Below are positions 1-5,493 of a DNA stretch of 5,985 nt, in pieces. The position numbers and the translations under genes were made by a program. How positions within the stretch are numbered: position 1 is the first letter of the stretch; every line of letters starts with the position of its first letter. Location: assembly GCA_937924345.1 (NCBI GenBank), contig CALDTD010000114.1, positions 1 through 5,985 on the forward strand, written 5' to 3'. Below the pieces are notes generated by a model. It ran no database searches. It was given only the letters and a program-made list of their open reading frames with translations, and was not told the origin of the DNA. The DNA is from an uncultured Flavobacteriales bacterium (GTDB lineage: Bacteria > Bacteroidota > Bacteroidia > Flavobacteriales_D > Parvicellaceae).

Positions 1-11
1 TCAATTGATGA

Positions 12-41
12 ATGAGTGAAATAGTATTCTGTATGAGTGAA
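12..41 (+). repeat. 9-bp direct repeat pair with 12-bp spacer (candidate LytTR operator)
   Basis: ATGAGTGAA occurs perfectly at 12-20 and 33-41, 21 bp start to start, so both copies face the same side of the helix. A weaker third copy, ATGAATAAA (7 of 9), lies at 53-61. Two direct repeats of about 9 bp with a 12-13 bp spacer is the known geometry of LytTR binding sites, and the pair lies 74-103 bp upstream of the kinase-LytTR regulator start codon. The match to the published LytTR consensus is only partial (a shared GT core). The repeat itself is certain; the operator role is inferred. Confidence 0.5.
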
Positions 42-99
42 GTCTTTTTATTATGAATAAAGTATTGAATTATTAGATTTTAGTTTATTTTTTTTAACT

Positions 100-107
100 T
101 AATATTG
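100..107 (+). promoter_or_regulatory. Weak -7-like element upstream of the kinase gene
   Basis: TAATATTG matches 7 of 8 positions of the Bacteroidetes -7 element TAnnTTTG and ends 7 nt before the kinase ATG. There is no TTG at 17-23 bp upstream, so support is weak. If it is real, the 5' leader would be only a few nucleotides. Confidence 0.22.
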
Positions 108-114
108 TAGTGTT

Positions 115-1782
115 ATGCTTAAAATAGCTTTGTACATTCTATTTGTAACTCCTGTTTTAATTCTAAGTCAGAATGAGGTAGAAGTAATTTATTCTAAAAA
201 AGAAGTTAGAAAACAACTCTCTTTAGCTGATAGTATTTTTGATTATAATAACAACCAAGCCTTTGCTATAGTTAATAAAACTTTAAATCATTCGATTTTA
301 AATTCGGATAAGAGAGAAGAAGCTTTATGTTATAAGAAATTAGGAGAGTTTTATATCAAAAAAAAGAACTATAAAGAAGCCACTAAGCACTTAGATATAG
401 CTATCAACTACATAGAGTTATTTGGCTCTAAAGAGGAATTGATAAAACTTTATAAGCTTTCTGCAGAAAATTTTGAAAAGATAAACGAACTAGAAAATGC
501 AATATCAAGATACATTAGTTTGAAAAATGAATTGATTGGGCAAGGTAAAATGATCGAAGCAATTCATTTTAAAATTAAAGTAGGTTACTTATTCTTAAAA
601 CAAGGCAATATAGAAGATGCTAAAATATATTTTGATTACAGTTACTTGTATTCAGATGAAGAAGGTAGCTACAAACAAATGATCGAATCCTTAATTGGTT
701 TGGGAAAAATAGAAGAATATTTAGGGAATAGATATGAGTCGAAACTAGTTTACAAAAAAGCCTTGTACTTGTCTAAAGAAAATAATTACAAAGAATTAAT
801 TAAGAAACTAAAAGGATTATTAAAAGAGTCGGTTTTAGTTCCCGAAACTTTAAAAGACTCTATAAACGAAGAGTTTTACAAGAAATCTTTAGCCAGTATT
901 TCTGAAAAAGTGGAACAATTAGAGCAAGAACGGGAACAGAAAAAAGCAGAAATTAATTACTTAAAAAAAGAACAAGATCTCAATACAAAAGAAATACAGT
1001 TACTAAAGAAAGAAAAACAATTAGACCTAGCTAAAGTAAAGCAACAAAGAAAAAGAACAACTTACTTATTTATTGTAATAGCCATAATATTAGGGTTATC
1101 TTTTTTCTTATTTAGGTCTATTTATCAGAAACAGAAAGCCTATAAAACTTTAGAATTAAAATCTTTACGGATTCAAATGAACCCTCATTTTATATTTAAT
1201 TCTCTAAACGCTGTAAATAGTTATATTTCGAAAAATGATGAACGATCAGCTAATCGGTTTTTAACACGTTTTTCGTCACTTATGCGAGAAGTAATGGAAA
1301 GCTCTAAAAAGGAGTTTGTATCGCTTTCTGAAGAGCTTAACATGTTACAAAACTATACTACTTTGGAGCATAGTCGTTTTAAAGATAAGTTTGATTATCA
1401 GTTTAATATTAATAAGAGTATTTTACTGGATGATTTTGTTATACCTCCTATGTTAATACAGCCATATATAGAAAACTCAATTTGGCATGGATTAAGGTAT
1501 AAAAAACAAAAGGGAAAGCTAATCATTTCAGTAAATCAGACAGAAACAAGCATTATAATAGAGATTGAAGATAATGGAATAGGAAGAATAGCATCTGAGA
1601 AAGCTAAAACAAAAAATCAAAAACAACATCAGTCTACAGGAATGGATAACATCAGTTCTAGAATAGATTTGATCAACAAATTATATAAATCAAATATTAA
1701 AGTAGAAATTACCGACTTTGAAGAACCTAATTCAGGAACAAAAGTTAACCTTTCCTTAGATAAAAATACTAGAATAAATTAA
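115..1782 (+). CDS. TPR-containing sensor histidine kinase, LytS/YehU type (His_kinase family)
   Basis: Membrane-bound sensor kinase, 555 aa, presumed to phosphorylate the LytTR regulator encoded 11 nt downstream. An N-terminal signal peptide (residues 1 to about 18, hydrophobic, ending LILS-Q) should place the sensor part in the periplasm. Residues about 65-225 are helical TPR-like repeats (for example LGEFYIKKKNYKEATKHLD). Residues about 259-312 are a highly charged coiled coil, followed by one membrane helix at about 316-334. The cytoplasmic kinase core has the family's phosphoacceptor motif QMNPHFIFNSLN with H358, an N-box PPMLIQPYIENSIWHG (444-459, N453 region), the ATP-lid motif EDNGIG (485-490), STGMDN (507-512) and a final SGTKV (540-544). 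All key residues are present, so it should be active. The ATG at 115 is chosen because it gives the complete signal peptide. No ligand-binding domain other than the TPRs is visible, so the stimulus is unknown. Confidence 0.93.
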   Translation: MLKIALYILFVTPVLILSQNEVEVIYSKKEVRKQLSLADSIFDYNNNQAFAIVNKTLNHSILNSDKREEALCYKKLGEFYIKKKNYKEATKHLDIAINYIELFGSKEELIKLYKLSAENFEKINELENAISRYISLKNELIGQGKMIEAIHFKIKVGYLFLKQGNIEDAKIYFDYSYLYSDEEGSYKQMIESLIGLGKIEEYLGNRYESKLVYKKALYLSKENNYKELIKKLKGLLKESVLVPETLKDSINEEFYKKSLASISEKVEQLEQEREQKKAEINYLKKEQDLNTKEIQLLKKEKQLDLAKVKQQRKRTTYLFIVIAIILGLSFFLFRSIYQKQKAYKTLELKSLRIQMNPHFIFNSLNAVNSYISKNDERSANRFLTRFSSLMREVMESSKKEFVSLSEELNMLQNYTTLEHSRFKDKFDYQFNINKSILLDDFVIPPMLIQPYIENSIWHGLRYKKQKGKLIISVNQTETSIIIEIEDNGIGRIASEKAKTKNQKQHQSTGMDNISSRIDLINKLYKSNIKVEITDFEEPNSGTKVNLSLDKNTRIN

Positions 1783-1793
1783 GTGATCAATCA

Positions 1794-2534
1794 ATGAAAG
1801 CAATAATAATAGATGACGAGGAAGAAGGAAGAGTTACATTAAACAATTATGTAGGTCGTTATTGTAATCAAGTGAAGGTAATGGATATGGTTGATTCCGT
1901 AGAGAAAGCTATAAAGTCGATTGCTAAACATTCACCAGATTTAATTTTCTTAGATATTGAAATGCCTTATGGTAATGCTTTCGATTTATTGGAATTTTTT
2001 GATGAAATAAACTTTGAAGTAATATTTGTAACAGCCTATAAAGAATATGCTATTCAAGCTCTTAACCTTAGTGCTTCTTACTATTTATTGAAACCCATAA
2101 ACATTGATGAACTTATATTAGCTATAGATAAAGTTTATAAAGAATATAATAATAAATCTGAGAACTATAATTCTAAGATTCTATTAAATAACTTACAATC
2201 AAGTAAGAAAGAAAATAAGAAATTAGTTTTGCCTCAATCAAACGGTTTTGAAGTTGTTTCAATAGCTGAAATTATTCGAATAGAAGCAGATAATAATTAT
2301 TCAAAGTTCTACTTTATTAAGTCTAATCCATTATTAATATCTAAAACATTAAAATACTACGAAGAAGCTTTAAATGATTTTGGCTTCGTAAGGGTTCATA
2401 AATCGCATTTGGTAAACTTAGAATATATTAAAAGATATACCAAAGGTAAAACAGGTGCATTAGAAATGGTTGATGGAAGCAGTGTTGATGTTTCTTCCTC
2501 AAAAAAAACTGATTTGATATCAAGATTAACTTAA
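1794..2534 (+). CDS. LytTR-family response regulator transcription factor
   Basis: DNA-binding response regulator, 246 aa, the expected partner of the upstream kinase; the 11-nt gap suggests co-transcription. The receiver domain spans about residues 1-118. It has the acidic pocket D7/D8 (IIIDDEE), phosphoacceptor D54 in IFLDIEMP, switch residue T80 in FVTAY and K100 in LLKP, so it has every residue needed for phosphotransfer. A short polar linker (about 119-142) leads to a LytTR domain (about 143-246). Its family signatures include IIRIEADNNYSKFYF (160-174), FVRVHKSHLVNLEYI (198-212) and the C-terminal SVDVSSSKK strand. LytTR regulators bind pairs of about 9-bp direct repeats spaced by about 12 bp; such a pair lies upstream of the kinase gene (12-41), which suggests autoregulation. 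The stop codon overlaps that of the convergent lipoprotein gene. Confidence 0.95.
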   Translation: MKAIIIDDEEEGRVTLNNYVGRYCNQVKVMDMVDSVEKAIKSIAKHSPDLIFLDIEMPYGNAFDLLEFFDEINFEVIFVTAYKEYAIQALNLSASYYLLKPINIDELILAIDKVYKEYNNKSENYNSKILLNNLQSSKKENKKLVLPQSNGFEVVSIAEIIRIEADNNYSKFYFIKSNPLLISKTLKYYEEALNDFGFVRVHKSHLVNLEYIKRYTKGKTGALEMVDGSSVDVSSSKKTDLISRLT

Positions 2535-2552
2535 TTCTCCCAAGTTAAATCT
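2523..2552. repeat. Inverted repeat spanning the convergent stop codons
   Basis: The arms AGATTAACTT (2523-2532) and AAGTTAAaTCT (2542-2552) pair over 10 bp with one bulged A, enclosing a 9-nt loop that contains the end of the overlapping stop codons. On the minus strand a run of eight T (2508-2501) follows about 14 nt after the stem; on the plus strand there is no nearby T-run. It could act as a terminator or attenuator for the minus-strand operon, or limit convergent read-through. The T-run is farther away than in a standard intrinsic terminator, so confidence is low. Confidence 0.3.
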
Positions 2553-4123
2553 AAGTCCCAACCTGCTTTTAAATCTATTTTATCTTCAAATAATTTTACA
2601 AGTTCAGGTTCTCTTCTGTTAAGGTAATCTCCAGCATCCCAAATGCCATTTTTATTTACATCTTCTATTACCTTTAACTGATAATTCCCTGGAAGTAAAT
2701 TTTTATAATTAAGCATTTCGGACACTCCTGTAATTATTGACTCTTCTATTACTTCTCCTTTTTGTAATAACTGAATAATATGCTGATCTTTTACAGACTC
2801 TTTTTTGTAGCGAACAATTAAGTTTCCGTATTGATTTTGAGGTCTAATTTGAAATAAAAGCTTAATCGTATCATTAGTTCTCCCATAATTATCTATAACA
2901 GCATTAGGAAATAACGACAATGTATAATCAACATCTTCATTAAAATTTGCCTTTAAATAAAGTTTCTCTCTCTCAGTTTCTAGTTTAAATGGTATTAAAA
3001 CCGAATCCTCATTCATTAATTTTATTAAATTGCTGTCTACCTGTTTAATTGGAGCTCGAAAAGTGAGGTTTACTGGATCGTAATAAGGTAAATTCTCAAT
3101 TGTATTGGTCGTAAACTTTAATGTAGAATCTCTTTTCTTTTTAGGTTTTCGCAACTTTAAATTAATCGTATCTAACTCTTGACTTTCAATTCCTAAAGTT
3201 AGGTTTAATTGAGTAACCGAATCAATATTATTAACCCAAAAAACTATACTATCAGTATTTGTAAAGGTTTTAAAAATTGTACTATCAAAAAACTGATTAT
3301 CAAGTAGATTTATTACAGTTTCTTTACTCTTTTTTTCTAATAATAAATTAATTCTACCTGGATAGTAATACTTTTTCTCTTTTACTCTATTTCCTGTTTT
3401 TAGTTCGGTAAATAGAGAAAGAGTAATAGGTTGCTTTAATGTATCATATTTTACAGAAATCATCGTATCTAAAAATGCTATCCCATCAGAAAAAGGATTA
3501 TACTTTAAGTTACTATTTACATCACTTAAGGCAACTAGGTTATACTTTCCTTCTTTTAAATTTTTAAATTTAAAACTCCCATTACTATTTGTTTGCCCAA
3601 AATAATAAGGTTTTTCATTAATAGCTGTTGAGTCTTCATTACTAAGGTACAACCCTACTAAAATATTTTCCTTTGGTTCTTTTGTAAATGCATCAAACAC
3701 AAAACCATTTAATGTAAGAGAGTCAATTTCGTTACCGGTAGAAAAAACATAATTAAAACCAGATAACTTATTCCCCTCAGTAATGTCACTTATGCAATTT
3801 CCAAAGTTGATGATATAAGTCGTGTTTTCATCTAACTCATTCTTAAGTTCAACAAGAACTTTTTTACCTTTTACAGTATATTTTGGTTTCTCAGCTAAAG
3901 CAGGAGTAATGACTATATTCTGATTAGGCTTATCTAATCGAATAAATTCGTCGAAAGCTATTTCTATTTCTGGAGCATTAAAATTTGTAGAATTATTTTT
4001 AGGAAAAGTCTTACTCTCAATAATTTCAGGAGGATTTATATCCTTTTCTCCGCCAGAAAGACCAGACTGTGTAGCACAACCAATAAAAATAACAGATAAA
4101 GATATAAATACGATTAACTTCAA
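2531..4123 (-). CDS. Ig-like (Big_5/SbsA-like) domain lipoprotein
   Basis: Predicted lipoprotein of 530 aa. The signal peptide ends in the lipobox F13-I14-G15-C16. The residues after the cysteine (ATQSGLSGG) lack a Bacteroidetes surface-export motif, so the protein may face the periplasm. Residues about 30-130 resemble a bacterial Ig-like Big_5 domain: PPEIIESKTFPKN, IEIAFDEFIRLD, TTYIINFGNCISD and NYVFSTG. Residues about 136-238 look like a carboxypeptidase-regulatory-like beta-sandwich (LNGFVFDAFTKEP, GSFKFKNLKEGKYNLVAL). A similar module recurs near the C-terminus (LLPGNYQLKVIEDVNKNGIWD). The start is TTG (4123-4121): there is no in-frame ATG between the upstream stop at 4168-4166 and M221, and only this start gives a full signal peptide. 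It overlaps the stop of the reductase gene by 4 nt (TTGA), implying translational coupling. This arrangement is widespread in Flavobacteriia as far as I recall, but no function is established. Confidence 0.88.
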   Translation of the reverse strand: MKLIVFISLSVIFIGCATQSGLSGGEKDINPPEIIESKTFPKNNSTNFNAPEIEIAFDEFIRLDKPNQNIVITPALAEKPKYTVKGKKVLVELKNELDENTTYIINFGNCISDITEGNKLSGFNYVFSTGNEIDSLTLNGFVFDAFTKEPKENILVGLYLSNEDSTAINEKPYYFGQTNSNGSFKFKNLKEGKYNLVALSDVNSNLKYNPFSDGIAFLDTMISVKYDTLKQPITLSLFTELKTGNRVKEKKYYYPGRINLLLEKKSKETVINLLDNQFFDSTIFKTFTNTDSIVFWVNNIDSVTQLNLTLGIESQELDTINLKLRKPKKKRDSTLKFTTNTIENLPYYDPVNLTFRAPIKQVDSNLIKLMNEDSVLIPFKLETEREKLYLKANFNEDVDYTLSLFPNAVIDNYGRTNDTIKLLFQIRPQNQYGNLIVRYKKESVKDQHIIQLLQKGEVIEESIITGVSEMLNYKNLLPGNYQLKVIEDVNKNGIWDAGDYLNRREPELVKLFEDKIDLKAGWDLDLTWEN

Positions 4124-4605
4124 AACATTTGGTTTATAAATTCTACAATCGTTTCTAACCCTTTTTTATCCGCTTCCTCAAAATTATTTAACTTTTCGGA
4201 GTCAACGTCTAAAACGCCTATACAAGTCCCTTCATTATTTCTAATCGGCAACACAATTTCTGACTGAGTTAAACTACTACAAGCGATATGACCTTCAAAT
4301 AAATTAACATTAGGAACAACTATCGTTTCATTTCTTTCCCAAGCGCTTCCGCAAACTCCCTTTCCTTTTTTTATTCGAGTACAAGCTAAAGGACCTTGGA
4401 AAGTCCCTAAAACTAGCTCGTCATTTTTAACAAAGTAAAAACCAACCCAAAACCAGTTCATTTCATACTTTAAAAGCGCACAAATGTTACCCAAATTCGC
4501 AATTAATTCGTTCTCCCCAACCGTTAAGGCTTTAATCTGCTCCAATAACTCTTTATAAACTATAGCTTTAGGATTAGAATGGTCTATGTTTTTTGATAAT
4601 TGCAA
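4120..4605 (-). CDS. msrC: Free methionine-(R)-sulfoxide reductase (GAF-domain fRMsr)
   Basis: Cytoplasmic enzyme of 161 aa that reduces free L-methionine-(R)-sulfoxide to methionine, normally using thioredoxin as electron donor. The whole protein is one GAF domain. The family signatures are WFWVGFYFV (51-59), LGTFQGPLACTRI (66-78), GKGVCGSAW (81-89), GHIACSS (105-111), SEIVLPI (115-121) and GVLDVDSE (130-137). Three conserved cysteines, C75, C85 and C109, have the same 10- and 24-residue spacing as C84, C94 and C118 of the E. coli enzyme. The acidic ligands E116, D133 and D135 are also present, so it should be catalytic rather than just a ligand-binding GAF domain. The start is TTG at 4605-4603: the only upstream in-frame codons before a stop are CTT, ACA, AAG and ATA, and the next Met (M49) would remove part of the fold. 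It lies 8 nt after the small uncharacterised gene. Confidence 0.93.
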   Translation of the reverse strand: MQLSKNIDHSNPKAIVYKELLEQIKALTVGENELIANLGNICALLKYEMNWFWVGFYFVKNDELVLGTFQGPLACTRIKKGKGVCGSAWERNETIVVPNVNLFEGHIACSSLTQSEIVLPIRNNEGTCIGVLDVDSEKLNNFEEADKKGLETIVEFINQMF

Positions 4606-4613
4606 AAGTGTCT

Positions 4614-4955
4614 TTATTTAATCGCTGTGTTTTGAAAATAGTCTATAATTGCTTCTCTCATTAAATCTTCCTGTTCTTTTTCAGTTAAATTCGGCAGCTC
4701 TTCTTTTTGTTCAAAATGTGGCCAACCATCTTTATCTCTACCCTCAAAAGTGTAATAACCATAAGGTTCCAGTAACGAGCAAATTGCAATATGCATAACT
4801 TCTAACTTTTGATCCTTAGTTAGGTCTACATACCCTTTATTTAATTCTTGTAACCCTAGAATAAAAAGAATCGATTGCATATCTAACTCCTCGCCAAAAT
4901 GTTTAGAAGCAATAGAAACTGTTTCTCGCCAAGATTTTTCTAACTCAAAATTCAT
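4614..4955 (-). CDS. Conserved uncharacterised small protein (113 aa)
   Basis: I do not recognise a named domain, although the sequence resembles an uncharacterised family I recall from other Bacteroidetes. It has no signal peptide or membrane segment and is acidic and mostly helical by eye, so it is probably cytoplasmic. Likely conserved stretches are ILFILGLQELNKGY (29-42 of the ATG form), KLEVMHIAICSLLEPYGYY (about 50-68) and DKDGWPHFE (about 73-81). The C-terminus is a charged amphipathic helix. The ATG at 4955-4953 is preferred over a TTG at 4976-4974. The extra seven codons would cover the terminator T-tract and a perfect TAAATTTG promoter element, whereas the MNFELEKSW start looks native. 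It is the first gene of a likely three-gene operon with the methionine sulfoxide reductase and an Ig-like lipoprotein, so a link to that enzyme is possible but unproven. Confidence 0.85.
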   Translation of the reverse strand: MNFELEKSWRETVSIASKHFGEELDMQSILFILGLQELNKGYVDLTKDQKLEVMHIAICSLLEPYGYYTFEGRDKDGWPHFEQKEELPNLTEKEQEDLMREAIIDYFQNTAIK

Positions 4956-4961
4956 ATAATA

Positions 4962-4990
4962 CAAATTTAAAAACAAAAAAGGAGAACCAA
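4962..4990 (-). promoter_or_regulatory. Candidate promoter of the three-gene minus-strand operon
   Basis: A perfect Bacteroidetes -7 element TAAATTTG (4969-4962) has a TTG -33 element 18 bp upstream (4990-4988), inside the accepted 17-23 bp range. The -33 element lies in the preceding terminator hairpin and the -7 element just after its T-tract. The -7 element ends 6 nt before the ATG at 4955, so the transcript would have almost no 5' leader. Confidence 0.5.
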
Positions 4991-5009
4991 TCTAAATCAG
5001 CTCTCCTTT
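4971..5009 (-). terminator. Intrinsic terminator of the small lipoprotein gene
   Basis: Read on the minus strand, AAAGGAGAG-CTGAT (5009-4996), loop TTAG, then ATTGG-TTCTCCTTT (4991-4978) forms an uninterrupted 14-bp stem, with 11 Watson-Crick and 3 G-U pairs. It is followed by TTTTTTGTTTTT. The three wobble pairs become A-C mismatches in plus-strand RNA, so the structure is directional and fits termination 24-62 nt after the lipoprotein stop codon. Confidence 0.85.
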
Positions 5010-5032
5010 AAATATATTATATCACGAATAAA

Positions 5033-5404
5033 TTACGGCTTGTTTACCGTTTCTTCATTTCTTTCTTCTTCTTCAATTTTTATAATACCCAAAATGTCTC
5101 CATCAACTTCGATATCCAAAACAGCTAATCCTGCTTGTCCAGATTTAAATTCTTCGGTATAATTAAAGTTTGCTTTACCAGAAGCATCTGTAGTTGCTTC
5201 TTTGTCTAACCTTAAGTCAGTCCCTAAAGAATCTGATGCAAATTTATAATACAGTTTTACTTCAGCACCAGGAACAGGAGCATTTGCAGCATCTAAAACA
5301 GTAATAACTGCAGTTGTTTCTTCTTCTTTATAACAAGAGGAGATTACTCCTGAAAGAATAATTAGCCCAAGGAATAAAATTGAATTTCTAAGAACAGTTT
5401 TCAT
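5033..5404 (-). CDS. Small lipoprotein with regulatory-like/Ig-like beta domain, probably surface-exposed
   Basis: Predicted lipoprotein of 123 aa with ATG start. The signal peptide (K2, R6, hydrophobic 8-20) ends in the lipobox I21-S22-S23-C24. The next residues are Y-K-E-E-E, which match the lipoprotein export signal described for Capnocytophaga and related Bacteroidetes (K followed by two acidic residues shortly after the cysteine), so it is predicted to be flipped to the outer face of the outer membrane. Residues about 30-110 form one beta-sandwich module of the carboxypeptidase-regulatory/Big_1 kind: AVITVLDAANAPVPGAEVKLYY, then TTDASGKANFNYTEEF, then AGLAVLDIEVDGDILG. The tail is very acidic (EEEERNEE). 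There are no catalytic residues, so it is probably structural or adhesive. The gene stands alone, diverging from the foldase gene and followed by a strong terminator. Confidence 0.85.
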   Translation of the reverse strand: MKTVLRNSILFLGLIILSGVISSCYKEEETTAVITVLDAANAPVPGAEVKLYYKFASDSLGTDLRLDKEATTDASGKANFNYTEEFKSGQAGLAVLDIEVDGDILGIIKIEEEERNEETVNKP

Positions 5405-5432
5405 AATATGATTTTTTTTTAAAGGTCTTTTA

Positions 5433-5455
5433 CTACAAATTCCTTTTCTTTGTAG
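5433..5455. repeat. Perfect inverted repeat in the divergent promoter region
   Basis: CTACAAA (5433-5439) and TTTGTAG (5449-5455) are perfect 7-bp inverted arms with a 9-nt spacer, 23 bp in total. It lies right at the predicted transcription start of the minus-strand lipoprotein and over the predicted -33 element of the foldase gene. It could be a dimeric-repressor operator acting on both genes, or a 5'-end stem-loop in the lipoprotein mRNA. Confidence 0.45.
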
Positions 5456-5480
5456 CTAAGCAAAGTTATAAATATATTTA
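5449..5480 (+). promoter_or_regulatory. Candidate promoter of the cyclophilin lipoprotein gene
   Basis: TTTG (5449-5452) and TATATTTA (5473-5480, 7 of 8 to TAnnTTTG) are 20 bp apart. The -7 element ends 3 nt before the ATG at 5484, so transcription would begin at or next to the start codon. The TTTG also forms part of the right arm of the inverted repeat. The local sequence is very AT-rich, so a chance match is possible. Confidence 0.33.
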
Positions 5481-5493
5481 TATATGTTACCAA
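5461..5493 (-). promoter_or_regulatory. Candidate promoter of the small lipoprotein gene
   Basis: On the minus strand, a perfect -7 element TAACTTTG (5468-5461) is preceded by TTG (5493-5491) with a 22-bp spacer. The predicted start of transcription near 5457 gives a leader of about 50 nt, beginning with the inverted repeat at 5433-5455 and containing an A9 run near the ATG. The -33 element lies within the first codons of the divergent foldase gene. Confidence 0.5.

Noticed and set aside
1..19. Tail of an upstream plus-strand gene (frame 2 open until TGA at 17-19)
   Set aside because: Only five codons are visible, too few to support a coding call.
74..90. TAGATTTT and TAGTTTAT as -7 elements for the kinase operon
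   Set aside because: Neither has the final G or a TTG at a suitable distance; in such AT-rich DNA these are likely chance matches.
2514..2523. Perfect 10-bp palindrome TTGATATCAA near the end of the response regulator gene
   Set aside because: It lies in coding sequence, has no room for a proper loop as a hairpin, and short AT-rich palindromes are expected by chance.
4956..4976. Upstream TTG start adding seven residues (MFLNLYY) to the small uncharacterised protein
   Set aside because: The extension covers the terminator T-tract and a perfect TAAATTTG element, and an ATG follows at 4955, so non-coding use is the better explanation.
5405..5430. T9 run near the divergent region as a possible plus-strand terminator
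   Set aside because: No stem precedes it on the plus strand and no plus-strand gene ends there. On the minus strand it is an A-rich leader next to the lipoprotein ATG.
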